A DNA stretch of 64,000 nucleotides, taken from Tetrastigma voinierianum. Lineage: Eukaryota > Streptophyta > Magnoliopsida > Vitales > Vitaceae. Positions 11,185 through 23,830 of the stretch are shown one piece after another. The stretch's first letter is position 1. Each line of letters starts with the position of its first letter. Location: NCBI GenBank assembly GCA_016808115.1, contig JAEQBH010004421.1, positions 1 through 64,000 on the forward strand. Reading direction: 5' to 3'. Under the pieces are notes generated by a model that saw nothing but the letters and a program-made list of their open reading frames with translations, ran no database searches and was not told the origin of the DNA. The translations under genes and the position numbers were made by a program.

Positions 11185-13494
11185 TAAGTTTATTCGTTTG
11201 GCACACCAATTTTTCGCGTCATCAGCACAGCCAAAAGAATTATTTTCGCCCATTTTTCCATTGATTTTTTATACAAAGACCATCACATGCGCAATATGAA
11301 CAATCCACCAACCGCCGCGCCAGAGAATCAAATACGCGGCCGTTCGGCAAGAAAATGAGCGTATCAACAGCAACATAATCACTGAAGGAAGTCATAAATA
11401 TGAGAAGTTTCAAAGATTGAAAGAATCGACGTCAGTTTTACGGTAATCAAAACGCGCCAAATCCACAAAGTTCCATTAACAGTTAATTCAAGACAAAACC
11501 AGCTCGGCGAAAGAAAACCAAAGGGCAAGAACTGATAAATTACAAATAAGAAGACACGATGGTCGCGCGATCGAGTCGGCGAATGGGAACTCGTCGAAGG
11601 ATGACTGATAACGCACACCAACAGAGGGCCGACGGGCGATAAAAACAATGGATTCAACGCGGTGTCATGATTTGATGGTCACTAACATCAAACATCATCG
11701 TTAATTTACATCGCTATGGCGAACTGGTTGTCACAACAATAATGGAAGAGAGATGGTCACACATCAACTATTTAAGTAAGTCGCCATATCAACAATATCG
11801 CACAACAATGTGAGGTTATTGTCGCGGATACCACCGCTTCGATTTTACATCATCAAGACTTGAAACACCAGAAGATATCGCTGGCATCAGCCATTTTAGC
11901 ATCAAAGGGTCACAGATCAGAGTCATTGTCGCTTCATGAGAGAGGAGGTACGCTGGCAGATATGAGTTTGCCACAGATCAATGATACAAGCAAACGTGAC
12001 AGTCCTGGCTACTTCTTCATCAGCCACACCAAAGATATCACCAAAAAAGATCTCCCCGTATATGATCAAGATAACGAGGAATGACAAGAATTAATGTCGC
12101 TATGATCAACAACAATCGGCTATTTTAACTCATCAAAGAAGTGTATCAATGAATCAGAACTTCAACTATAATAATGGTCGTCATCAATGAACTTCTCGGG
12201 CAATCAAAGATGATCTCGTCACAGTGCCCCAGATTTAATTTTCGTTTTTTACTTTTTACTATAGATTAATGGTATTTGTCAAACGATCGAATCACCAGTT
12301 AAGTCAACGCATTCATATTTTCCAAATCATCGTCACGTTGAATTCACGTACTCTAATCGCCCGTACACGATTACAAACGCTTCATCAGCCACCATATGTA
12401 ATCGCGATTTAGATTCCAAACATCGTGACTGGTTATCGTCGTAAATTGATTCTTCCTCCCATAAATTTATCGCTATCATGCCTGGTCCGCCAAAAATAAT
12501 ATCGCACCTTGTATTTCGATTGATTTGATCCAACGTTATAGTGGTCATAATTCAAAGAGAATTATCCTGCTTTCCTACGAGGCCTCGAGACACGTCAGCG
12601 AGAAGGAATTCCTTAGAGCACGAATAATTTCTCGAAGGTATGAGAACTCCAACAATGGTGATTTTAATGTGTGCCTCGTAATGAATTTATAAACTTCTTC
12701 TCACTTGAGACGAAACGAGTGGAGCAATTTATCAATTTAGGCAATACGTAGAGTTCACCCCGATCTGATTATAAATCCAATCCCGGTTAGCAGAGATCTA
12801 ATCAAGGAAAGGATGAGCTATTCACCTGGGAGGAAGAGGAACCAAAGATATGGTAGATCTCGTGCAATGACTATATCTAGAGCTCGGGGATGCATAAAAT
12901 TCATGTTGTGGGTATGAAGTATTGAAAAAGAAAATACCTTAACAAGGCAACCTGCATTAAAAGTAGCTTATTTAACACTGCCTTCGAGAGAAACAAAGGA
13001 GGGCGTGATAATGAATTGCGGGGGTTCGAGAGATCCAACACACTATTATATTCCTTGACTAGTTTTAAACTGTGGTTCAATAAGCAAAAGATCGCTTGCA
13101 TTCCGTCTGAATCGATGTTTCACAAGAGCATTCTTTTTCAATGTCTTTTCGCAGAGAACCTGCTCGGGTCCCACTTTACACATTTCACTTCCAACATTCA
13201 ATTCATTATTATTAATTGATTTTTCTTAGGTTTTATTATTTTAAGTTGTCAAAGCTAATTCTAATTGTCTATCGTAGTCCTTAAATAGTGTAGATTTCTG
13301 AAAGTAGCTGTGGTGTTGATCGAGAATTCCCAAGATCTCGTGGGATCGATATCCTGACTTAAATCCAATTTACCACTTGTTCGACCGTGCACTCTCATAA
13401 GATAATCCATCAAACCACTCAAGAGAAACAATTTACTCCAATTGAAACAATCTTTGAAATCCAATCAAATAGCTAAGACATATACTGGCCAACA
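11185..13494 (+). mobile_element. Athila-type LTR2
   Basis: It aligns with LTR3 (18522-20956). Shared blocks are the start (CATTTTTC-ATTGATTTTT near 11250/18580), the block near 12700/20200 (CTTCTCACTTG), and the last 700 bp through ACATATACTGGCCAACA at the end. The array region (about 11540-12200) has no exact GTCGCGAC left. Aligned positions read GTCGCCAT, ATCGCTGG, GTCACAGA and similar, so this LTR has lost its palindromes. The end is set at CA before AGTTTTA and the PBS. Confidence 0.7.
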
Positions 13495-13500
13495 AGTTTT

Positions 13501-13519
13501 ACGGCGCCTGGCCGGGATT
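13501..13519 (+). other. Primer-binding site after LTR2
   Basis: The string CGGCGCCTGGCCGGGATTG differs only slightly from TGGCGCCGTTGCCGGGGATT, the usual Athila PBS (complementary to a tRNA 3' end, commonly given as tRNA-Asp). It lies 6 bp after the LTR end. Confidence 0.7.
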
Positions 13520-13869
13520 GCACAATAGCCCGCACAAGTGTTATAAATTTGCATACGTTTCGTCCTATTAACAAGTTTTATCGCGCTGCTGCTCCGGGAT
13601 CAAAGAATTTGGTAGATTGGCCTCCGATTTAAAGAAGGAAATGCTAATTTGGACATTTAAGAAAAAGAACAAAAATAGTTTTTCATGGCGCGGGTTATTT
13701 TTAGCCACTAACTTTTAACAAGCCATATCGAAAAAATATTTGTCGTCGACTAATCCTATTAATGTAAGTGTGTTTTGGATTTCAGAAACTTTAATGCATA
13801 CAGTTATAACACCGATCCGAGCCCCAGCAGATACTCAACTAGAAAGAACACTCGTAAGCTCGAGAAAGG

Positions 13870-15200
13870 CGAAAGATCGTAAAACCGCCTATGGCAGATG
13901 CAAAGGCCGCATCAGCATCAAGACAACGAACAATGCTTAAGGCTCCAATCACCGATACAACGGAGACTTTCGAGACCTATTATTCGCAGATGAATACTCC
14001 AGAATCGACAACCCGCAGCTGATGCAAATAATTTCAACTAAAGCCAAGACTGACATAATGGTTCAACAACAACGCTTTACTTATTATCCCACAAGACCCA
14101 AATGAGCATCCGTCGAAGGTTTTCGTAATGGCAAACACAAGAAAGTTGAATTTGTAGAGACCAAATATCACAAATTGCATTTATTTCCATTTTTCTAAGA
14201 GATACAAATGTACCCACATGGTATGAATCTCTACCATATGGCTCACGCTGATACTGAGGAGCTTCAGGGAAGCCTATCATGTATCCTTCCCCCATCACTC
14301 ACCTCGAGAGACTATGAGATAATCAGAATCAAATAGGGGAAGATGAGAGCCTTATGTAGCATGGGAGAGATTCGTTGCCAAAGGATGTCCGATGTACGAT
14401 GCACTCAAGACCCAGACGACATAGTGTATCATGCCTCAATGATACATCTAAGGGCACACGATGCTTCGCCGTGGAGCATTCAAAACGTAAGAGCCAGCTA
14501 AGAGGCAAGAGATCTGATTGAGGACTCAAGAATGCAATATGAAAGCTCTCCACCGAGTTTTCAAGAGTAATCGAAGAGGAAGAGGAGTCATGGGAGCCGA
14601 GCAAGATGACGCCACGGAGGCAAAGCATGCCATCATGCATGTAATGGACAAGCAAGAGAGAAGATGCACACCGCTCATGAACAGAGCAAATGAGAGGGAA
14701 CTATCGAGAGGAAGTGCCGAGGTACTCCACCTAAGAACCTGCTTTTATGATGCCGAGGAGGTTAAGTACTTGGGAGAGCCAAGAAGTTATCGATTCAAAT
14801 TAAATCCAACTCACAGACACTGATCATCAAGATCGAGAACCATGAAAATTTTTCTTACGCGATGTGGCCTCACAAGGCCAAAGGCATGAACAAGATCTCA
14901 AGAAGTGGATATCGCTACTACCAAGGTTCCAAATAAAGAAGAAGAAGGAGGAGGAAGTGTGAATGAATATCATGGTCGAGAGAGTTCCACCATTCAAGAT
15001 CAAATGCTGCAATTCATTGTGGGACAACAAGAAGTCGCAACCTTCATGAATGCCTGTGCAAGACCGAAGCCTCAACGCCAATTCTCAAATTTTTCGAAGA
15101 CCACTAATGCTTTCTTAAGAACCCGAGACATGATAGGGCAATCGTCCCAAACCCGCAAAATCACAGAAAGATGTTCTTCTCATGACACAAAGAAGAATCC
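13870..15200 (+). pseudogene. Athila-type gag remnant, copy 2
   Basis: Nucleotide-level match to copy 1: the stretch giving ATAGTGTATCATGCCT at 14421-14436 equals 3886-3901, and the segment TGATACATCTAA follows in both. The N-terminal ADANNFN string (near 14020) matches the Athila gag motif in which Asn-Asn-Phe precedes the capsid domain. Further pieces cover the lysine-rich tail and the C-terminal DQMLQFIVGQQ string (near 14998-15030). Frameshifts are frequent. Protease and RT that should follow are not recognisable between 15200 and 15800. Confidence 0.65.
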
Positions 15201-15825
15201 AAGATCATAGATACAAAAATGAAGTGTTAAGATCAGAAGAAAGTTAATGTAAGATGTTGTTAACAAGGAGATAGGCGCCCACATCAAATGCAACAACGGA
15301 GAAAGAGTTAGAAAAACAGGCCAAAATAAAACGTCCTGAAGAAAGAAGGTAAAAGAAGAAAACCATACGAATTGTCGCAACTCATCACGCAGAGGTCAGC
15401 AGAAATCAAAGATAGAGGAACAAATAAGAAGGTTCTTGAAAACTCTTAAGCCAGAGATCGCCATTTTCATTAAATGTTACCGATGCCACTTATGCAAAAT
15501 TTTAAAAGATACTAATCGAGCAAAAAGAGGAAGATTACGGGCATGAATTGTGGAAACCTGGACAAGAATCTCCAATGCCGTGACGGCAGTGGCTAATGTG
15601 GTAAGATTGGCGATTCAGAGTCACTATTCCCTCGCATCTATCGAGAGTTTCCAGTTTCGTAAAGCCTTCGTGACTCCAGTGCCGCAGATCCGACTTAATG
15701 CCCTATTTCACAAGGGCAGTTGCCTCAGATTACTCTACTCATCATATTTCCAAACGGCAGATAACCTCGGAAAACCTGCAGCCATCCATAAAGATGCTGA
15801 GTGAACAGCGTAATTATGAATGAAC
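15200..15825 (+). other. Unassigned stretch between gag and integrase in internal 2
   Basis: By position, pro, RT and RNase H should be here, but only about 0.6 kb exists and I recognise none of their motifs. An 84-codon ORF at 15550-15804 resembles nothing I know. Most likely this is the scar of a large pol deletion plus unrecognisable gag/pro remains. Confidence 0.4.
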
Positions 15826-16800
15826 GCCACATCACCATACGGGGGCATTTAGAGAAAGAATGGTCATAAGATACTCCAATCGTGATTTTTATCGCCAATC
15901 GCTTTTCGTGGACCGTATCGAATGGGTCAAATTATGTGATGTATGCCAAAAGATTGAAATATCAAGAATAGAATGAAATGCCCTACGAGGCATATCAAGG
16001 GGCGCAAAATTTTTAAGGATGGGGATAGATTTTATGGGACCCTTCCACAATCACTGGGAAACCTCGTGATATACCGCAAGAAGGATTATGTTTCTTAAAT
16101 GGGCGAAGCAATAGCTCGCTCTAAGGAATGATGTTAATACAAATATGAAGCCTCGCAAAAGAACATATCGGGAAAAATATTCGTAACACCCAGACTATTA
16201 TCGCTGATGGAAGCCACTTTGCAAACAAAATTTTCACAAAGCTCATGAGCAAGATATGGATCAAACATATAATGAGCCTAAATTTATCATCCCCAGACTA
16301 ACGGGCAAGGTAAATTTCCAACCGGAGGTTGCGCGATCCCTGAAAGATCAGGTTCAAGTAGTGAAGGATTGGTCTTCCAAACTCACGATGCACTGGGTCA
16401 CGTGATCGCATTCAAACTCCCATCGATGTCCCCATACGTATTGCATTTAAAAGCCATGTCACCTCCCTCTCGAATTGGAATACAAGGCTACGCTGGCCAT
16501 CAAGAAGTCAATTTCGATTTCAAAATGGCAAAGGAAGAGAGATTTCTCTTCAACTCGAATGAACTGAAGAACTGAGAAATGAGTTCCTATGATAATGCTA
16601 AGATCTACAAAGACAAGACAAAGAAATGGCATGACTGTGAAGGATTCTTAGGAAAGCACCCGTGAGAAGGGGATCAAGTTATGTTATTTAACTCCAGACA
16701 AGATTGTTCCTGTGAAAATTTGAAATCAAGGTGGAAGGACTATATACTGTGGGGGTGTCAAGCACTACTTTCGGGAGCAAAGAACACTCAAGACCGATGC
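15826..16800 (+). pseudogene. Athila-type integrase remnant, copy 2
   Basis: The order of motifs is an HxxGGHFxxxxT-like zinc-finger piece (near 15828-15850), a FVDRIEWVKLCDVCQK-like string (near 15909-15955), GIDFMGPF with the first catalytic Asp (about 16024-16047), and IIADGSHF with the second catalytic Asp (near 16198-16225). The region that should hold the catalytic Glu reads QGKFP (near 16300), so it is lost. The C-terminal GPY-type region follows to about 16780. This copy keeps the core that copy 1 lacks. Stops and frameshifts are common. Confidence 0.75.
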
Positions 16801-16919
16801 CGGGAGGAATTTAAAGTCAAGGACAAAGACCGAAGCATTACTGCAGGAGGAAAGAAAAGAAGAGCTACAAATACATTAAGAGAGAAAGAAAATCAAAACA
16901 AGAAGTCCAACTAAGGACT

Positions 16920-18521
16920 CAAAATCGAAAGCAAATTACTTTCGAGGCAACCCATAAGAGACTTTAATTTCGCTAGACTTTGAATTTTTTTTAGAATTAA
17001 CCTTTGATTTTGTTTTCTAGTTATTATAATGATTAGTTAGTACTTAAGAAGTTAATTCTTTGTTTAATTGAATCCTTCTCAAATGTCACAGAGTACTTTA
17101 TGCGCAAACGGCTCAGTAAGAAGAATAACTCAAAGATAACCTGAAGAATCATAGAAGAGAACGATGAAAAGAGAGCATTCCTTTCCTATAATAATTTATT
17201 CAATGTAGAATAAGAGCCAAATGACGTGCAATTTAATTCGAAACATAATCATGATTAGTTTGAATTTCACGATAAGTCCAGATAAGGAAGGTTATACGAT
17301 CAGCGAACAAAACAATTTTTCGAAGCCAGGGTATGAATGAAGTGAGTCAAGGAACCCGTTGAAAATAACATCATCTAAATTTCATCCACTGATATGAGTC
17401 AAGAAAATCCTCAGGGTTAGTCACAGTTAATCAACCCAATTTCTGTAACTTGTTGATGAAGGACGCGCGAAATCCTGTGATAATCCAACAGAATGATGCA
17501 GCCATCTCGAGAGTTCGAGCCATTCTAGCTATCCCATTCATACGCTAACGATACACTTCGCCTCCAAAATCGAGCTTTCAAAACAAGCCCTATTTTCAAA
17601 ATAAAACTAATGAGACTCCTAACCCATCCTACCAAAGAATTCAAAGAGATAAGAAACAGTTCACAGTGAAAATTCTTTTGAGGAACTCAAGGAGAAAATA
17701 CAAAAGGAATGAAGAGAAAAAGATCTACAATAGAAAATACAAATTAAAGAAAGCTCAAGGAATAGTTTTTGTCTTCAAGTGTCTCGACTTTCGAATAATT
17801 AAGTTCTTAAAGGCTTCAACACCTAGCACTTAATGCCATCTGCATGAGTTACTAACCCAAAGCCCGCTAAGAGTGTTAGAAAGTTTGGCAAGACAAAACA
17901 TTGCACTATTCCCGAATGGTGACAAAAAAGAAAATCCCCGCCTTGAATTATAATGAGAATGGGTGCATAGCTAATAGAAGAAAATCAAGGTGGTATCCTA
18001 AACACAAAGTTTGGGGAGCGATTATGAAATTACAAGGAGGAAAAGGGACAGCAGATGAGTAAGAAAGGAAAGGAGTATTGGTAATCTTAACCTTAAAAAT
18101 TCCATCCATCTCACTTCTTACCCAAGCCTAACATTACAAGCCCAAAAGACTGATTGGATTCAAGGTCAGATCACCACACTGAGATCAATATGAACAACAA
18201 GCCTATGGAATTTGGAAATCCAGGAAAAGATCAAAACTGTGAAAATCCTCTAATGGTTGATTTACTCATTAAGGAAATGAGAAAGAAAAACCAACTTACA
18301 TTTCAAATAGTAATTAACTATACCGTTTGTAAAACAACCAACAATTTCGCTATGTACACCCACATCGAGCGTAAATTAACCTTTATCCGACTCGTCGGCA
18401 GCACAAACGAATGCAATTTAGTCTCTTCAATTAAATTGTTATACCAGAAATGTATCGTAAGTGTCCTTTTCGCTTCGAGGACAAACAAATCTTTTCTTTT
18501 CATTTAGGACAAGCAAAATTT
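16920..18521 (+). other. 3' internal region of copy 2 with the internal end motif
   Basis: Non-coding. From about 17730 to 18180 it aligns in reverse complement to 34900-35320 in element C: GACAAAACATTGCACTATTC at 17893-17912 pairs with the rc of 35150-35170, and CCCAAGCCTAACATTACAAG at 18122-18141 with 34950-34971. The end motif GACAAGCAAAATT (18508-18520) precedes LTR3. An AAAGTTTGGGG run at 18004-18015 looks like a polypurine tract, but alignment to C places the LTR start later. I see no env-like ORF. Confidence 0.5.
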
Positions 18522-18959
18522 TGTGCCTGGGGAATACGAGTTTAAAAGTCATCTATTTTCAACCATTTTTCTCGATTGATTTTTATATAAAAGACTGATG
18601 ATATGCAAGAATGGAGTGGAATAACTTCACTAAATCACGTAAACAGAATTCAAAAGAAAGCGACTCTCGCAAGAAAAGGAGGCATCGTGGCCGAGCAAGA
18701 TCGGGACATAATCGTCAAGGAAGTCGCAACAGGTTACACAAAGGATTAAAGAATTTGATGTCATGAAGCTTTAGCGTAAATCAAATGAGATATTCAAAGC
18801 CGCGAACTACAAAAGCCCGTAGGGCAAAATGAAGCGTGAATTAAGACAAAACGAGCCGGGCGTGAAAGAAACTCAAAGGCAAGCAACCGTAAATCGATGA
18901 AGCGTTAAGAAGACATGATGTCGCCACATCCTGAGGTCAATGATGCACTAAACCCAAAG

Positions 18960-19510
18960 ATGCTGGATAACGAGGTCGCATCACCAACAAGAGGTCGCGA
19001 TTTAAGATAAACAATGGATCGGTCAAGTATGTCATGACATTCGACGTGGTCGACATCGCGATCGAATCGGCATGCGACATCGCCGTTAGCGAAAACTAAG
19101 GTCGCGACAACAAATAAATATAAAGAGAGATGGTTACGACATCAACTACGTAAAGGAAGTCGCGACATCATTTAGCTGAATATGACAACAATACGGAAAA
19201 AGAAGCGTCATGACAACACCGGGTCAGAAGCGACATCAATTGTAAAGACTCGAGGTCATGACATCAAGAAGATGTCGCAACATCCGCCGCAAGACCAAAG
19301 GGTCGCCGTGGCAAGACCAGGTCGCGACACCACTACGTAGAAGGAGGTCAGCGACAACATTTATCACGCGACATCAAATGCACACGCTAAGGTCGCGACG
19401 CCCTTGCCGTCGCGACATCGCCTACACCAAAGACATGTCGCGACTCAAACAAAGACTCGCATACATGATCAAGACAATGAGAACATGGATGAAGAATTGA
19501 TGTCGCGATA
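18960..19510. promoter_or_regulatory. GTCGCGAC palindrome array in LTR3
   Basis: Exact palindromes start at 19101, 19159, 19321, 19392, 19409 and 19437, many extended as GTCGCGACATCA or GTCGCGACACCA. Variants (GTCATGAC, GTCGCAAC, GTCAGCGAC) fill the gaps. The last copies lie about 75-150 bp upstream of the TATA box, a typical distance for an enhancer or upstream promoter element. Confidence 0.6.
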
Positions 19511-19584
19511 TCAACAACCAATCAGCTATTTGAATCATAGCCCAAAAAAGAAGGCATCGAATATGGCCCAACTTCTCGTAACCC

Positions 19585-19592
19585 TATAAATA
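19585..19592 (+). promoter_or_regulatory. TATA box of LTR3
   Basis: TATAAATA lies just after the palindrome array and about 1.4 kb before the LTR end. Element C has the same arrangement on the minus strand in both LTRs (33132-33139, 54447-54454), which supports it as the LTR promoter. Confidence 0.55.
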
Positions 19593-20962
19593 CTAAGTCA
19601 TTTACTCAATGAACGCAGTTTATCATGATTGAAAGAGAGATCCGCTGTCAAGGTCAGCCAGATTTTAATTTTCTTTCTTTCTTTTCTTCGCTTTTTTTTA
19701 TATTTGTGATTAGTTTGTATTTCATTCAAATTTGGATCTGAACGTTTACTGTTAAAGTTTAAGCTGAATGCAGATTCATATTTCTTCAAATTATCAGTTC
19801 GCTGTTTGAATTCCGTACAAATTTCGAATTCGGGGTTCCCAACACATTTATACCGCTTTTCGATCAAGAAGCCAACGTATTGTTGCACGTTGATTTAGAT
19901 TCCCGCCCATTGAATTAACGCTTATCGTAAATTATCTTTCCTGGTTGTAAATTTTATCTCAAAGGTCGTTGAACTCCAACAGGAAGCTACTTGGCTCTGC
20001 CTTGTGTATTTTCTGTTATTGATCCCAATGTTAGTGTCTCATACCCGTAAATAGAATCGGTCTCAAGCTTCCGATTTCCAGAGGCCCTCTGAGTGACACA
20101 GAAGGAATTCCCCGAGAGTAATGAACAATTTCGAAGCAAATGAGAACCTAAAAATGGTGATCTAATGTGCTCGTAATTAATCGAGCAAATCTCTTCTCAC
20201 TTGGAGACGAGAACGAGCGGAGCAATTTATCAATTTAGGCACACAGAGTTCACTCGATTCGATTAGTAAATCCAATCCCAGTGTTAAGAGAGATCTAATC
20301 AAGCAAAGGATGAAATGCTCGACTGGGAGGAAGAGGAACCAAGATAGTGTAGACTGCAATGACTCTATCTTGGGAGCTCATATTTACAATCCATGTCAGG
20401 TATGAAGTAATGAAAAAGAAAAATACCTTTAACAAGACAACTAAGATTAAAAGTAGTTATTTACCACTCATTCTTCGAGAGAAACAAAGGAGGCTGATAA
20501 TGAATTGTGGGGCCTGAGAGATCCAAATACACTATTATATTCCTGGACTAGTTTTAAATTCAGGTTCATTACAAAAGATCAAGGCATTCTCGCCAATGAT
20601 GTTTCACAAAGAGCATTCTTTTCAATGTCTGCAGAACTGCTTCGCCTTAATTGCTATTTTTGTATTTCAAATATTCAATTCATTTATTATTAATTGATTT
20701 TCTAGTTTTATTATTTTAAGTTGTCAAAGCTAATTCCAATTGTTCATCGTGAGTCCAAATAAGGTAGGATTTTGAAAGTAGTTTCGCAGTAGCTTGATCG
20801 AGAATTTTTAAGATCTCTCTGATCGAGCACCGACTTAAATCCAATTTACTACTGTCGACTGCACTCGCAAAGATAACGATCAAACCACTCAAACAATTTA
20901 CTACACTGAAACAATCTTCGAACTAATCAAATAGCTAAGACATATACTGGCCAACAAGTTTT

Positions 20963-20981
20963 ATACGCCGTTGTCGGGGAT
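20963..20981 (+). other. Primer-binding site after LTR3
   Basis: TATACGCCGTTGTCGGGGA is close to the Athila PBS TGGCGCCGTTGCCGGGGA and lies 6 bp after the LTR end, as it does after LTR2. Confidence 0.7.
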
Positions 20982-21074
20982 TAGCCAATAGTCTTTTTGG
21001 CAATAGTGCTATACCTGTACATGCTCCTTTAATCCATTAACACTCGTGACAAGAAAATTTTAAGTTTTCGGGAC
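20982..21074 (+). other. Residual internal region, both ends fused
   Basis: The first 60 bp match the beginning of internal 2 (CTATTAACA-type text near 13565 and 21037). The rest is the internal end motif (GACAAGAAAATTTTAAG at 21049-21065) that precedes LTR4. So about 90 bp join the 5' and 3' edges of an internal region, and everything between is deleted. Confidence 0.55.
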
Positions 21075-23830
21075 TGATGAGTCCAAAAATCATCCGATTA
21101 ATCCATTTTTCTCAGCATATTACAAGATACTCTGTTAATTATGCGTAAATGTGATATTTACTCAAATTTAATTCTTGCGTAAAAATACAAATGTAAAATA
21201 ATTTCAAAGAAACTGTGAGGAGATCACTTATAAGCATAAATGAAGTTGAACCAAAGCTCCAGTCGCAATAAGAAGTCGCTTTGTTCGCTTAATTCCAAGT
21301 TACAACATTAGCGGTGACCAGCCTCAGGAAGAAATAAGGCCTATTCAAAACGAAGTCGTGAATCTCGTTGTTAGGCTCAAGTACTGTAATTACTAAAGCA
21401 AATACAAAGAAGTTGCATAAAGCGAAGTGTGGTCGAGACTAAAGGAAATATTCAAAGTAGAATCTCCTGGTCATACACTACTCGAGAGTCGCAACGCCAA
21501 TCAATATAACCGAGGTCGCTACCGCCAATCTTATGTCGTGACGCGGATCCAACACGAAGCCACAAAGGAAGCTTATGACGAATGTGTTGCAACTAGTTTT
21601 TAAATGAAAGGTCATTCGTCACGACGCGCTACTGAGGTCGTGACATGAAAAGGAACTGAGTCTCAACATGAAGATTGGAAGTTGCAACCAAATTAAGAGT
21701 CAAGAACAAAAAGGGAGGTCGCAACTGCCGGCCAAACGGTCCTTCGCAAGAAAACCGGTCGCGACCATTTATTAATCAAAGACCACAAATGATGTCACTT
21801 ACTCCACTCATTCATGTCACGACCAAGAAGAACTGAGTTGAAATTTAGGTCGCAACTACTTTTTGAGCAATCGGGACTACATGCAACCGTGAAAAGAGAG
21901 CAACATGAGGTCGCGACCGAATGTAGGTCGAAAGGAGGAAATCGTTGCAACAAAGAATTGAGATTGCTACCGTAAGAAGAGAAATGAACATCAAAAGAGT
22001 CGACTTCAATTTTAAACATGTGAAGGGGCGCATGATTCACCAACAAGGTCGTGACTGTAAAGAAAGTCACGACCTAAAGCCACCACAAATAAATGTACGC
22101 AACCTAAAACCGGTCGACGGCAACAAGAACAAGGAAGAGAAGTCCGACCAGAATCGAGGTCAGTGACTCGGCCGCCAAAAGAAGAGAAAGACAAACGATG
22201 TCGCTGACGAAAACCGTGGTCGTGACATCAACTTCGAGTAGAAACACCGAGCCAACAAGGTCGCGCCAAACAAGGTCAGCATCGAACAAGAGCAACAAGG
22301 GAAATCCATGTCGCGACATCAACTCAGGTCACAACTTCAAGACAAAGTGAAACCGGGCTTTCGAATTCCACTGAGTTTTTCAGATCTCATCAATTTTCGA
22401 CAAAGATAAATGTATTAAGTTAGAATAAGAAGTAGCCTGCCTTCACTACCCGTAAAAGGAAACGAAGAGGAACTCGCGTATGCTTTATAGTAGAATTTTC
22501 TTATTTTTTATTTTTTATTTTTTAATTCATTTTCGATCTATTTCTCGCTAACTGTGCGTAAATGATTAGAGTCGAAATTTTATTGAGGTTATTTTCTTCT
22601 AAAATCGATGTTCAAAATTTGCGAAATCTGCATAATTTCAGAGTTCATTTTTCGCCATCAGCGATTATAGTGGTCGTATGTGATCGATAATTCGGTTTCT
22701 TTAATCGTACGCAAGACTGGAACGCAATTACCGGATTCACTATAGTTGGCTATACTTTTCTCGCAAAAATCGAGAACGTTATTCGGGGTAAAGGATTTAT
22801 CATTGCGTTGTTTTAATTCGATAAGTTCCCAATGGTAGTACCGAATACCATTTTAAGGGAATGTATCTTGCTCTAATTTTCGTGGACGCTCGTGACAATG
22901 CAGATGGGAGATTTCGACAAATGAGCATTCTTCTCGGTATGTTAGACTACCATCGATGAATCAACAGCTCGGAAGTTAATTTTACAAATCCCTATTTCTC
23001 ATAATTGAAGTCGAGGGAGTATTTAACAAGATAAATAATCGAGAGTTCACCTTAATCTAAAGGAAGTTCCTAACCCCTTGCGGTTAGCTAGATTCAACTA
23101 TATGACGAACCATCAGATCTAAAGGATGAGCCACTATCTCTGTTTCAGAGAACTTTGCTAAAATTCGAGAAGGAAAGCAAAGATCCAGAGTCATCAAGAA
23201 ACGGGTGTGAAGTATCGAGAAAGAAAATACCTAAATTCAAGAAAAGCATAAATACAAGTAATCGGGTAACTTGATTTCGAGAGAAACAAGAGTTTCAACC
23301 GAAAGCGCCAGAAATCCAACCGCACATAGGGCAAATCTCGACAAATTAGATTCATCAATACAATGTAGCATGTACTTTCACTGTGAATCGGGATCGCTTC
23401 ATTATAATTCACTGATGGTTTTCGTTTATAACAAGGAATAGATTAGATCCAGTATTTAGTTCTTAATTCTTATAGTTTATTTCATATTCTGTCAATTTCT
23501 AGTTTTAGTTAATAGTCTAGAATTTATTATCTAGTAGATAGAATTTCATTATCAAATTCTTTTAGTCCAAATAGCATAGAACTTTAGTAAATGCAAGTAC
23601 TGATTCTGCTAATTCATGTCAACTGTGGGAATGATACTGACTTACATCTCGATTTTACTACTTTTATGACCCGTGCACCAGAAGGTCATAAACTAAAAAC
23701 CCACTTTAAAATTCAACATCAAGACCGATTTATTTAATTCAGCAAATTTATCCAGCGACATGGGTGCAAGAGGCGTGTCTCAACTATGCACATTTAAGGG
23801 GTTTTTAGTCTATATAGAAAAAGGCAAACA
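21075..23830 (+). mobile_element. Athila-type LTR4
   Basis: The fullest LTR of the family (about 2.76 kb), aligned with LTR1 and, more distantly, with the LTRs of element C in reverse complement. It has the palindrome array in its first 1.25 kb, a T-rich stretch at 22495-22525, and the conserved final part ending GTCTATATAGAAAAAGG then CAAACA. No PBS follows; the sequence after 23830 is unrelated. Confidence 0.7.
21280..22335. promoter_or_regulatory. GTCGCGAC palindrome array in LTR4
   Basis: Exact copies start at 21758, 21910 and 22310, among many one-change variants (GTCGTGAC, GTCACGAC, GTCGCAAC, GTCAGTGAC). It matches the LTR1 array position by position, and several sites exact in one LTR are mutated in the other. 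Confidence 0.55.

Larger units (their letters stand above)
18522..20956 (+). mobile_element. Athila-type LTR3
   Basis: It pairs with LTR2 over its length, differing by many short indels. A palindrome array occupies 18680-19510, then a TATA box (19585-19592), a T-rich stretch near 19665-19700, and the conserved last 900 bp ending CCAACA. A clear PBS follows, so this LTR stands where a 5' LTR would stand, yet the internal region after it is missing. Confidence 0.7.
760..23830 (+). mobile_element. Head-to-tail tandem array of one Athila-type family
   Basis: Four related LTRs (760-3030, 11185-13494, 18522-20956, 21075-23830) lie in the same orientation, separated by two internal regions and one almost empty spacer. 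A PBS-like site follows LTRs 1, 2 and 3, and an internal-end motif (GACAAG-AAAATTTTAAGTTT or similar) precedes LTRs 3 and 4. One integration gives only two LTRs, so this is either serial insertion or a product of unequal recombination between LTRs. LTR1 and LTR4 resemble each other most, as do LTR2 and LTR3. That also allows a nested reading in which LTR2 to LTR3 is a later element inserted in an older one bounded by LTR1 and LTR4. Confidence 0.7.

Noticed and set aside
18004..18015. AAAGTTTGGGG as the polypurine tract and LTR3 start
   Set aside because: Alignment with element C and with LTR2 places the LTR start near 18522, where the GACAAGCAAAATT end motif occurs.
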